Source: an uncultured Bacteroidia bacterium (GTDB lineage: Bacteria > Bacteroidota > Bacteroidia > Bacteroidales > Prolixibacteraceae). Taken from it: 59,820 nt of DNA. Shown here piece after piece: positions 37,069 through 45,737 of this stretch. Under the pieces are notes generated by a model. The model was given only the letters and a program-made list of their open reading frames with translations. It was not told the origin of the DNA and searched no databases. Location: assembly GCA_903905505.1 (NCBI GenBank), contig CAIVGL010000019.1:1-59820 (forward strand), given 5' to 3'. Position numbers and translations under genes: made by a program. Position 1 is the stretch's first letter; every line of letters begins with the position of its first letter.

Positions 37069-37683
37069 TTATTTCTTCTTGCCACCTTTAGATTTAGCTT
37101 TTTCAATAACGTCTGTTAATTCAGTGTTGATTGATTTAGCTTTTTCTACAGCTGGTTTAACTTTTCCAGCAAGAGTTAAGATGTCTTCGTTGTTGGTAAC
37201 ACCAGCAGTAACTTCAGTACTGATAGTTTCAACAGCAGCGATTTCTAGGCCAATTGCTTCTAGAGCAGCTTTACCTTCTTTACCCTTAGGTGCTTTAGCT
37301 AACAATTCTTTGTTAGAAGCAACAACAGTAGCGATTTCAGCTAGAGCAGCAGTAACTTCAGCTTTCAAAGCAGCTTTCTTAGCAGTAGTTTCTTCAACAG
37401 CTTTACCTGCAAGAGTGTTTACAGATACAAGAGTTGTTTTAGCAGCATCGTAGTTTCTGAACAATACAAATTTAGAATTTTGTTCTTCAACTGCAGTTAC
37501 AGCAGATTTAAGCGCTTCAGAAGCAGCGTTGAATGATTCAGGTACATAACGATCAGCACCTGCAGTTTTTGCAGCTTCGATAGCAACGTTCGCAGCATCG
37601 ATTTCAGCTTGTGGTGCTTTTGCACAAGAAGCCAAAGTAACAACTAATACACTAAAAGCAACCAGTTTTAATAAATTTTTCAT
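37069..37683 (-). CDS. Ala-rich envelope lipoprotein with DUF4398-like module and Lys-ended tail
   Basis: A 204-residue protein with a clear lipoprotein signal (TLASC, Cys20). The mature part is almost all helix, very rich in Ala, Glu, Lys, Val and Thr. Residues 38-85 match residues 49-96 of the neighbouring L,D-transpeptidase without gaps. The C-terminus is KSKGGKKK, so a free terminal lysine is available, as in Braun's lipoprotein, where L,D-transpeptidases link the last Lys to peptidoglycan. Codons look strongly biased (Ala mainly GCT/GCA), which suggests high expression. I chose the ATG at 37683 because the signal peptide starts there; a longer frame reaching 37755 would put 24 residues in front of it. 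Two terminators follow. The tether role is inference. Confidence 0.75.
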   Translation of the reverse strand: MKNLLKLVAFSVLVVTLASCAKAPQAEIDAANVAIEAAKTAGADRYVPESFNAASEALKSAVTAVEEQNSKFVLFRNYDAAKTTLVSVNTLAGKAVEETTAKKAALKAEVTAALAEIATVVASNKELLAKAPKGKEGKAALEAIGLEIAAVETISTEVTAGVTNNEDILTLAGKVKPAVEKAKSINTELTDVIEKAKSKGGKKK

Positions 37684-37846
37684 AATTTTGAAGATAAATT
37701 TAAAGTAATAAAAGTTTTTGCAATTCTTAAAAATATATGATTTAGACGCAAACACAGGCCAAGGTCACATTATTTTCCATTTTTTTTTTAATTTTGCCGA
37801 ACGAAATTTTCTATATTCTTAATTATTAATGACTTATCTGTTTTAA

Positions 37847-38416
37847 ATGGTGACAATAAAAAGTTCAGTAAAGGACTATTCAGATATAGAAATCATCAGA
37901 CTTATTAAGCAAGAGCACAATACTAACCTATTTGAAGAGCTTTATAAGCGTTATTCAGATAAAGTTTTCGATAAATGTTACTCTCTGCTTAAGGATAAAA
38001 CACTAGCCCAAGAATTCGTACAAGATATTTTCTGCAAAGTCTTTGAACGATTAGCCGATTTTAGAGGCGAATCAAACTTCTCAACCTGGCTCTATGCGAT
38101 AACCTATAACAATTGCATCGAATATCTTCGGACAAAAAAGAAAATGAACTACCCCGACTGGAATAGTCAACATGAATTACCCGACGTTATTGATGAACTA
38201 AATGAAAAGGAGATCAACAGCGAACGACTGATGCAAATCCTTGAATTGATCCATCCTGAAGAGAAAGCATTGCTTACGATGCATTACATCGATAACGTTC
38301 CAATTGCCTATATCAAAACCGCCTTGAAAATCAGCGAAAGTGCTGCTAAAATGCGACTTAAACGTGCTCGAGACCGAGTTGCTTTCCTCTATAAAGAACA
38401 ATACAAGCACGACTAG
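37847..38416 (+). CDS. ECF-type RNA polymerase sigma factor
   Basis: A 189-residue ECF sigma factor: region 2 with LFEELYKRYSDKVFDKCYSLL, then AQEFVQDIFCKVFERLADFRGESNFSTWLYAITYNNCIEYLR, and region 4 with LLTMHYIDNVPIAYIKTALKISESAAKMRLKRAR, a helix-turn-helix for the -35-type box. Between them is a short acidic linker. It starts about 160 bases from the divergent lipoprotein gene; a TAATTTTG -7-like box lies at 37789-37796. The gene downstream (56 bases) is a small PepSY-like protein, not a classical zinc-binding anti-sigma factor. Confidence 0.9.
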   Translation: MVTIKSSVKDYSDIEIIRLIKQEHNTNLFEELYKRYSDKVFDKCYSLLKDKTLAQEFVQDIFCKVFERLADFRGESNFSTWLYAITYNNCIEYLRTKKKMNYPDWNSQHELPDVIDELNEKEINSERLMQILELIHPEEKALLTMHYIDNVPIAYIKTALKISESAAKMRLKRARDRVAFLYKEQYKHD

Positions 38417-38472
38417 TCACCATTTTTATTGTGACTTTTAAATAATATTCCGTCAAAAGAGAAAAATATTCC

Positions 38473-38898
38473 ATGAAAGATTTTATCCTAAAATATTTAT
38501 TTCGGATTAATCCCAATACCCCCGGACAGAATTTACTTAAATCGTTTACCACCTTGTTTCCTGAAGCAACCAATGTTGAATGGTCTAAGGAAAAAGAGGA
38601 TCGATTTGAAGTTATTTTTCGCATCAATGGCAATGAAAAGATCGCCTTATTCGAAAAATCAGGCACCTGGTTAAGGACAGAAACGAATTTCAAAATCGAG
38701 GAGCTCGACGAGTTAATTCGAGTAAAACTTGAAGCTTTCGGACAAATCATGAGTTCTATTTACAGGGAAAAAACGAATAATAGTGCTAGTTACGAGTTTA
38801 TTATCCGGGATCATTTTCAAGTAAGACATATCTTTATTACCGACTCAGAAGGCAATATCACGGAGAGAAGAAATTTCGACGAAGGAGAGCTACTCTAA
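38473..38898 (+). CDS. PepSY-like (DUF2874-type) protein next to ECF sigma gene
   Basis: A 141-residue protein without a signal peptide or membrane helix. Residues of about 25-75 (LFPEATNVEWSKEKEDRFEV, then ALFEKSGTWLRTE) carry the pattern of PepSY-like DUF2874/BLIP-type domains, and the C-terminal half (FIIRDHFQVRHIFITDSEGNITE) looks like a second copy of the same fold. Most relatives are exported; this one appears cytoplasmic. Position 56 bases after the sigma gene suggests cotranscription and perhaps control of the sigma factor, but nothing in the sequence proves it. Confidence 0.6.
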   Translation: MKDFILKYLFRINPNTPGQNLLKSFTTLFPEATNVEWSKEKEDRFEVIFRINGNEKIALFEKSGTWLRTETNFKIEELDELIRVKLEAFGQIMSSIYREKTNNSASYEFIIRDHFQVRHIFITDSEGNITERRNFDEGELL

Positions 38899-38937
38899 TT
38901 AAACGTCTATAATAGGCTCACTTATCCCAGCTAAAGC

Positions 38938-39504
38938 CTATATAGTTCCACCCAGTTCGCGGTGGCGATTACAAGAACAATAATGATCATTGACCATCCC
39001 AACAGCTTGCATAAAAGCATAAATGATGGTAGAACCAACAAAGGAGAACCCTCGCCTCTTTAAATCTTTAGAGATCTGACGTGATATTTCCGAATCAGAT
39101 GGCAAATCCTTTATTGTTTTAAAGTTATTCTGAATCGGCTTACCATCCACAAAATCCCAGATATAGGCATCAAAACTACCGCTCTGCTCTTGAATGGCTA
39201 AAAACCCTTGCGCATTTTTTATCGTCGAGGCAATTTTTAGTCGATTTCGGATAATTCCCGCATCATTCATCAAGGATGCAACCTTAGTCGAATTATAACT
39301 AGCTATTATCTCAGGCTTAAACTGATCAAAGACTTTTCGGTAATGTTCTCGTTTACGTAGTACCGTTAGCCAACTTAATCCCGCCTGAGCACCCTCGAGT
39401 GTTAAAAATTCAAAAAGCTTTACATCATCATGTACCGGAACACCCCATTCAAAATCATGATAATGAATATATTGCTCATCACCCAAACACCAAACGCATC
39501 TCAT
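38938..39504 (-). CDS. tag: DNA-3-methyladenine glycosylase I
   Basis: Tag excises 3-methyladenine from alkylated DNA in base excision repair. The 188-residue protein begins MRCVWCLGDEQYIHYHDFEWGVPVHDD; the Cys near the start and HYCSCNRH near the end supply the zinc-binding site, and the Glu in DFEWG matches the base-recognition Glu38 of E. coli Tag. LEGAQAGLSWLTVLRKRE and FVGSTIIYAFMQAVGMVNDH are also family signatures. Length is normal. It is convergent with the PepSY-like gene and divergent from the TPR gene. Confidence 0.93.
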   Translation of the reverse strand: MRCVWCLGDEQYIHYHDFEWGVPVHDDVKLFEFLTLEGAQAGLSWLTVLRKREHYRKVFDQFKPEIIASYNSTKVASLMNDAGIIRNRLKIASTIKNAQGFLAIQEQSGSFDAYIWDFVDGKPIQNNFKTIKDLPSDSEISRQISKDLKRRGFSFVGSTIIYAFMQAVGMVNDHYCSCNRHRELGGTI

Positions 39505-39597
39505 TTTAGTAGTTTTAACATTAATATCCTAATATTATAGAACCATTCCAAGTCAGCAAAAACTATTTTGTTATTTTTGTAAGCAACCAAAATAGAC

Positions 39598-41613
39598 ATG
39601 CTCTTTCGGATGAAAAAAATTATCGCCCTACTTTTACTTTCAGCCCTTTCATTTCCAGCCTTTTCACAGCTTAACTTAGATCAATATTTCTACATTGGTA
39701 GAAGTAGGATCTATTTTGGAAACTATGTAAGTGCTATTGAAAATCTAAATATAGTCATAAAGCTTAGACCTAGCCTGCCCGAGCCTTATTATTACAGAGG
39801 TATGGCGAAGCATTATATCGATGATTTTAGGGGAGCTAAAAATGATTACGATAAGGCCATCGATATTAAACCTTTTTATCCAGAGGCTTATATGTATCGA
39901 GGAATGGCCAATTATGAGCTTAAAAATTACAAAGAAGCGATAAGTGATTATACCAAAGCATTAGAATTTAAAACCGACGATCAAGCGACCTACAGCAATC
40001 GCGGTATTACTAAAGCTGCCATGGAAGACCTCACAGGTGCCATTGAGGATTATACCAAAGCACTGGAGATAGATCCAACATTAGCAAACACCTATCTGAA
40101 TAGAAGCTCGGCTAAGCAAATGAAGAACGATCTCGACGGTGCTATCAAAGATTGTGATGCGGCCATAAAGATCAGACCTCACTATGCCGGAGCTTATCTT
40201 ATGCGCGGAATAGCTAGATTTGAGAAGCTAGACTATGCGGGCGCTTTAAAAGATTACGACCTTTGTATTAGACTAGATCCCAAGATGGCACAGGCATTTG
40301 TCAATAGAGGTATTGTAAAGCATAAATTAGAAGACACAAAAGGGGCCATTCCTGATTACGACATGGCGATTAAATTAAATCCAGAGATCGCAGTCGCTTG
40401 GCTAAACAGAGGAATCGCGAAAGAAACACTTAAGATTACTGGATTTGAAAATGATTTTGCCATGGCAGAACAGTTAGATCCAAACTATGCCCAGTTTAGA
40501 AAACGGCTCGATGCCGAACAAGAACGTGAAAGACAAAGACGCCAATATGGCTTTGTCCTTCCAACAAGCAATCCAAATCAAAACGGACAAAACAAAGGAT
40601 CGGCCAAGACAGCTAATCAGCCTGCCAATGGTTCACCCGCTGCTAGTACAGCTGCTGCTACCGCTCAAAATCAGACAACAGCCATCCCATATAAAGCAGC
40701 ACCTGATACCACGGCATCAAAACAGCCAGATCAAAAAGGTCCAGTTACTCAAAAACGAGCACGTAGAAACATAGTGGTTCGAACGGGTGGTGAGGTTACG
40801 GAGACAGAGATAGCAAGAGGAATGGTTCAAAATAGAAATGTTAAAATCGAGCTGAAACCTGAATTTATCATCTCAATTTTCCACAAAGACTCGGTTAACT
40901 TTGAACGTTTACAGTATTACAGCTTAGAGGTCGATGCTTTAAATCGAAAGAACAACAATCAACCGTTCATGTTGATTACCAATAAGCCGGTAAAGAATGA
41001 CGATTGGAGAACCGAAGAGTACAACGAAAGCATCACGCTGAGCAATAAAACGGTTCAAAACAACAAGAAAAATCCAGATGCCTATTTCAATCGTGCTGTA
41101 TATTATGAGTTACTCAAGAATTACGATCAAGCTATCGAAGATTACAACAAAACGATTAAGATCGATAATCATAATATCCTCGCCTATTTCAGTCGAGCCA
41201 ACGCACTAATGAAAAGGGTTGACTACATCCTTAAACCTGGTCTTTTGCCAGAGCCCACAACATTGAACATAAATGGAACTAAAGCCTCTTCAAATGCTCC
41301 AAAAGAAGAAAAAGTTCTAGATTACGATGATATTATTAAAGACTACGAGTCGATCTTATACATGAATCCACGATTTATCTTTGCTTGGTTTAACATGGCC
41401 AATACCAAAGTTAAAAAGAAAGATTATCTCTCAGCGATCAATGATTTCTCGAAAGCCATTGAGCTTGAACCTGACTTTGCAGAGGCTTATTTCAATAGAG
41501 GATTAACTCGGATTTTCCTTGATGATATGGAGGGAGGATCGCTTGATTTAAGTAAGGCAGGGGAGCTTGGTCTGGTAGAGGCTTATAACGTGATTAAACG
41601 ATATTGCAACTAG
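39598..41613 (+). CDS. Exported TPR-repeat protein with two repeat blocks
   Basis: A 671-residue protein with a signal peptide (IIALLLLSALSFPAFSQ) and about eight tetratricopeptide repeats at about 25-300 (units such as YRGMAKHYIDDFRGAKNDYD and TYSNRGITKAAMEDLTGAIE). A low-complexity Gln/Asn/Ala/Thr linker at about 310-395 follows, then a beta-rich segment at about 395-460 and a second TPR block at about 490-665. TPRs are protein-binding scaffolds; no enzyme domain is seen. A second ATG at 39610 would start directly at the signal peptide. TATTTTTG at 39572-39579 is a -7-like box. RarA follows after 2 bases, so they are likely cotranscribed. Confidence 0.8.
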   Translation: MLFRMKKIIALLLLSALSFPAFSQLNLDQYFYIGRSRIYFGNYVSAIENLNIVIKLRPSLPEPYYYRGMAKHYIDDFRGAKNDYDKAIDIKPFYPEAYMYRGMANYELKNYKEAISDYTKALEFKTDDQATYSNRGITKAAMEDLTGAIEDYTKALEIDPTLANTYLNRSSAKQMKNDLDGAIKDCDAAIKIRPHYAGAYLMRGIARFEKLDYAGALKDYDLCIRLDPKMAQAFVNRGIVKHKLEDTKGAIPDYDMAIKLNPEIAVAWLNRGIAKETLKITGFENDFAMAEQLDPNYAQFRKRLDAEQERERQRRQYGFVLPTSNPNQNGQNKGSAKTANQPANGSPAASTAAATAQNQTTAIPYKAAPDTTASKQPDQKGPVTQKRARRNIVVRTGGEVTETEIARGMVQNRNVKIELKPEFIISIFHKDSVNFERLQYYSLEVDALNRKNNNQPFMLITNKPVKNDDWRTEEYNESITLSNKTVQNNKKNPDAYFNRAVYYELLKNYDQAIEDYNKTIKIDNHNILAYFSRANALMKRVDYILKPGLLPEPTTLNINGTKASSNAPKEEKVLDYDDIIKDYESILYMNPRFIFAWFNMANTKVKKKDYLSAINDFSKAIELEPDFAEAYFNRGLTRIFLDDMEGGSLDLSKAGELGLVEAYNVIKRYCN

Positions 41614-41615
41614 CC

Positions 41616-42893
41616 ATGTCAAACCAACCCTTAGCAGAAAGACTTAGACCCTCAAATCTCGAGGAGTACATCGGTCAGAAACATTTAGTTGGGGAAGGGG
41701 CCATACTGCGTAAAATGATCGATTCGGGCAACCTATCGTCGATCATCCTTTGGGGACCTCCAGGGGTTGGAAAGACCACATTGGCCAAGATCATAGCCAA
41801 CTCCTTAAATAGACCATTCTATATCCTGAGTGCTATCAATTCAGGGGTGAAAGATATTCGTGAGGTAATTGACAAAGCAAAAAGCAACTCTTTTTTCAGT
41901 GCTCCTAATCCGATCCTCTTTATAGATGAGATACACCGTTTTAGCAAGGCACAGCAAGACTCGTTACTTGGCGCTGTAGAACAAGGGCTGGTCACCTTAA
42001 TTGGTGCCACCACCGAAAACCCATCTTTTGAGGTCATCTCTCCCCTACTCTCACGCTGTCAAGTCTATATCCTAAAATCGTTGGAAAAAGACGATTTATT
42101 GCAACTCTTAGATCAGGCGCTTAAGCTTGACTACGAGCTTAAAACAAAAAATATCACCCTGAAGGAGACCGAGGCACTACTTCGTTTTTCAGGCGGTGAT
42201 GCCCGTAAGCTTTTAAATGTCTTAGAGATTGTGCTCAATGCCGAAACCGAGTCCAAGATCGTACTTACCAACGACAAGGTGACTTCACGACTTCAAGAGA
42301 ACCTTGCTCTTTATGACAAGAATGGGGAGATGCATTACGACATTATCTCAGCCTTTATTAAGAGTATTCGTGGCGGTGATCCTGATGGAGCGGTCTATTA
42401 CTTGGCCAGAATGCTTGAAGGTGGTGAGGACATTAAATTTATTGCCCGCCGACTCTTGATCTTATCCTCAGAAGACATCGGCTTAGCTAATCCAAATGCT
42501 TTATTAATCGCTCAAAGCACCTTTGATGCGGTTCATAAAATTGGTATGCCTGAATCGCGTATTATCCTATCTGAATGCACCATTTATCTAGCCACTTCAC
42601 CCAAAAGTAACTCCGCCTATCTGGCTATTGATGCGGCGCTTGACGAGGTGCGAACAACTGGACACCTGCCTATACCACTACATCTGCGCAATGCGCCCAC
42701 AAAACTGATGAAAGATATTGGTTATGGCAAGGAGTATAAATATGCGCACTCCTATGAAGGGAATTTTGTGGAGCAAGAATTTTTACCCAAAAAGATCGCG
42801 AAGAAAAGATTTTACACCCCTCAAAACAATTCAACAGAGCTCAAGATTCTGGAACGCCTTCAGGCCTGGTGGAAAACCAGATACGGGAAATAG
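41616..42893 (+). CDS. rarA: Replication-associated recombination protein A (AAA+ ATPase)
   Basis: RarA/MgsA acts at stalled replication forks with SSB. The 425-residue protein has NQPLAERLRPSNLEEYIGQKH, Walker A GPPGVGKTT, Walker B LFIDEIHRF, sensor 1 GATTENPSFEV, and the C-terminal tetramer region with IISAFIKSIRGGDPDGAVYYLARMLEGGED and SPKSNSAYLAIDAAL, all family hallmarks. I chose the ATG at 41616 over an in-frame TTG at 41604, which lies inside the TPR gene. Its stop lies 2 bases from the end of the convergent metA. Confidence 0.92.
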   Translation: MSNQPLAERLRPSNLEEYIGQKHLVGEGAILRKMIDSGNLSSIILWGPPGVGKTTLAKIIANSLNRPFYILSAINSGVKDIREVIDKAKSNSFFSAPNPILFIDEIHRFSKAQQDSLLGAVEQGLVTLIGATTENPSFEVISPLLSRCQVYILKSLEKDDLLQLLDQALKLDYELKTKNITLKETEALLRFSGGDARKLLNVLEIVLNAETESKIVLTNDKVTSRLQENLALYDKNGEMHYDIISAFIKSIRGGDPDGAVYYLARMLEGGEDIKFIARRLLILSSEDIGLANPNALLIAQSTFDAVHKIGMPESRIILSECTIYLATSPKSNSAYLAIDAALDEVRTTGHLPIPLHLRNAPTKLMKDIGYGKEYKYAHSYEGNFVEQEFLPKKIAKKRFYTPQNNSTELKILERLQAWWKTRYGK

Positions 42894-42895
42894 TC

Positions 42896-43813
42896 CTACT
42901 TAATATCGTGCAGATCGTAGGGTGTTTCCTGGTAGACGTAATAATTCAACCAATTCAGGAATAGCAAATTTGCATGTGATCTCCAGCTTAAGACCGGATT
43001 TTGAGATGGGTCATTGCCTTTGTAATAGTTATGTGGAAGTTCTATTGGAAGCCCTTTTTCAAAATCACGTTTGTATTCACGACCCAATGTTCCTCTCGAA
43101 TATTCAGGATGACCGGTGATAAAAAGCTGCTTTCCTTTGTTTGCCATCACCATATGAACGCCTGCTTGTTCGGAATAGGAGATCAATTCGAGCTCTTTAA
43201 TTTTTCGAATATCTTCTGCTAAGATCTGAGTATGACGCGAGTGTGGTGCTTTAAAAATATCATCAAAACCTCGGAAAATTGGAAGTTTAGGATCTGAAAA
43301 AGAGTGCTCAAAGATCCCAAACATTTTCTTATCCAATGGATATTTCTCAACACCAAAAAAATGATGCAGCCCTGCCTGAGCACCCCAACAGATAAACATC
43401 GTTGAAGTGACATGGTTTTTCGTCCAATCAAAAATCTTGCAGATCTCATTCCAATAGTCAACCTCTTCGAATGGAAGATGCTCCACTGGGGCACCCGTGA
43501 TAATCATACCATCGTATTTGTTCTCTTTAATCTCTGAAAAAGTATGGTAGAAGGTATTGAGATGGTCTTTGGAGGTATTTTTTGAGATATGCCCCTCAAT
43601 CTGAAGAAAATCAATCTCGATCTGAATGGGTGAATTTGAAAGTAACCTCAACAAGTCGGTCTCGGTGGCAATCTTCAACGGCATTAGATTGAGAATAATT
43701 AGCTTTAATGGACGAATATCCTGATGTGCAGCTTGGGTTTCATTCATCACAAAGATGTTCTCTTTGCTTAGAAGATCAATTGCAGGAAGGCCGTCTGGCA
43801 GATTTAATGGCAT
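42896..43813 (-). CDS. metA: Homoserine O-acetyltransferase, MetA type
   Basis: MetA acylates homoserine, the first committed step of methionine synthesis. The 305-residue protein has the catalytic Cys142 in MFICWGAQAG, with HEHSF-like and GHPEYSRGTL segments for the rest of the active site. Residue 111 is Glu (in GAPVEHLPF), where E. coli MetA has Gly. Work on MetA proteins ties Glu111 to acetyl-CoA use, so the product is predicted to be O-acetylhomoserine even though automatic annotation usually says succinyltransferase. That fits metY immediately upstream. The gene is separated from metY by a terminator hairpin and an inverted repeat. Confidence 0.88.
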   Translation of the reverse strand: MPLNLPDGLPAIDLLSKENIFVMNETQAAHQDIRPLKLIILNLMPLKIATETDLLRLLSNSPIQIEIDFLQIEGHISKNTSKDHLNTFYHTFSEIKENKYDGMIITGAPVEHLPFEEVDYWNEICKIFDWTKNHVTSTMFICWGAQAGLHHFFGVEKYPLDKKMFGIFEHSFSDPKLPIFRGFDDIFKAPHSRHTQILAEDIRKIKELELISYSEQAGVHMVMANKGKQLFITGHPEYSRGTLGREYKRDFEKGLPIELPHNYYKGNDPSQNPVLSWRSHANLLFLNWLNYYVYQETPYDLHDIK

Positions 43814-43830
43814 GGTATGATTTTTAAAAT

Positions 43831-43854
43831 TTATTCAAACTTGAACTTGAATAA
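43831..43854. repeat. Inverted repeat between metY terminator and metA
   Basis: TTATTCAA (43831-43838) pairs perfectly with TTGAATAA (43847-43854) around ACTTGAAC. It lies 18 bases before the metA start codon, so it could be an operator or a hairpin that controls metA translation. Confidence 0.5.
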
Positions 43855-43905
43855 GAAAAAGTAAACAAAGGTAAGCACACTTTTGGTATGCTCTACCTTT
43901 GTTTA
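43855..43905 (-). terminator. Intrinsic terminator after metY
   Basis: TAAACAAAGGTA (43862-43873) pairs perfectly over 12 bases with TACCTTTGTTTA (43894-43905); inner AGCA/TGCT extends it with one bulged base. On the minus strand CTTTTTC follows. It starts 12 bases past the metY stop. Confidence 0.8.
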
Positions 43906-43916
43906 TCAGAATATAC

Positions 43917-45236
<1,320 letters not shown>

Positions 45237-45317
45237 CTATTTATTTTATTTCAAATTCTAATTTATAATTCTGAATCTAGCTGTAAGAGTATAACTCAAT
45301 TCCCTAGCTCTTTGTTT

Positions 45318-45348
45318 AAAAAGTTTATGACATCGAGAGTTGTCGATG
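45318..45348 (-). promoter_or_regulatory. Distal hairpin in the metY leader, possible terminator
   Basis: CATCGA (45331-45336) pairs with TCGATG (45343-45348). On the minus strand five T (45318-45322) follow 8 bases later. Its left arm, CTTCA plus CATCGA, can also pair in part with TGAAG near the first hairpin, so alternative folds are possible. It lies about 100 bases upstream of metY. Confidence 0.4.
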
Positions 45349-45389
45349 AAGTTGTATTTAATTTTCACAGATAATTTTGATTTTGAGAT

Positions 45390-45401
45390 GCTCAATTGAG
45401 C
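45390..45401. repeat. Perfect 12-base palindrome in the metY leader
   Basis: GCTCAATTGAGC reads the same on both strands. It may be a small hairpin (4-bp stem, AATT loop) in the RNA or a protein-binding site in the DNA. Confidence 0.4.
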
Positions 45402-45411
45402 TGTTGGTAAA

Positions 45412-45444
45412 AGCCTTCAAACAGGGGTAGCCCGCAAGAAGGCT
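45412..45444 (-). promoter_or_regulatory. Hairpin overlapping the leader stop codon (attenuator candidate)
   Basis: On the minus strand AGCCTTC (45444-45438) pairs with GAAGGCT (45418-45412), followed by TTTTACC; an inner GGG/CCC can stack. The left arm starts inside the TAG stop of the leader ORF, so a ribosome at the stop would melt it. A second AGCCTT (45510-45505) inside the leader ORF can compete for the same GAAGGCT. Confidence 0.6.
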
Positions 45445-45556
45445 ATCGCATGCACATGGTCATTTGGCGCATCATCTTTGAGGAACAAGCAAAAGAAGAA
45501 GAACAAGGCTGTTCTCCCCGTGTAAGACCCACACTATTTTTGTTTATTCTTTTCAT
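45443..45556 (-). CDS. Met-rich leader peptide upstream of metY (37 aa)
   Basis: A short ORF (ATG at 45556-45554, TAG at 45445-45443) of 37 residues. It begins MKRINKNS, contains Cys at 18 and 24 in the middle, and ends MMRQMTMCMR: five Met and one Cys in the last ten codons. It starts 35 bases after a consensus promoter and ends at a hairpin, 227 bases before metY. Met is a rare residue, so this cluster ahead of a methionine-synthesis gene is what a translated attenuator would need to sense charged tRNA-Met (and perhaps tRNA-Cys). No known riboswitch motif (such as SAM-I) was seen in this leader. Translation is not proved; an internal ATG at 45475 would give only the Met-rich end. Confidence 0.65.
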   Translation of the reverse strand: MKRINKNSVGLTRGEQPCSSSFACSSKMMRQMTMCMR

Positions 45557-45591
45557 GCTACTAAATCACCTTTTTATTGCTAAATGAATCG

Positions 45592-45623
45592 CAAACATAA
45601 CGAGGGTAAACTAGAATTCCAAA
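45592..45623 (-). promoter_or_regulatory. Bacteroidota-type promoter of the metY leader
   Basis: On the minus strand TTTG (45623-45620) and TATGTTTG (45599-45592) are separated by 20 bases: both boxes of the -33/-7 consensus match exactly. Transcription should start near 45585, giving a leader of about 370 bases before metY and about 30 before the leader ORF. Confidence 0.7.
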
Positions 45624-45737
45624 TTTCTTTGCAAATTTTCTGCTAAAAAGAGAGGCAGCATAAATTTAAAATGCTTCATATCAGAATAATATACAGATAC
45701 CATCTTAAATTCAAGCAGAAATAGAGCGAGAATATCG

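Noticed and set aside
37079-37453. 124-residue plus-strand reading frame
   Set aside because: It is the mirror of the Ala-rich lipoprotein gene, whose lipobox and codon bias show that the minus strand is coding.
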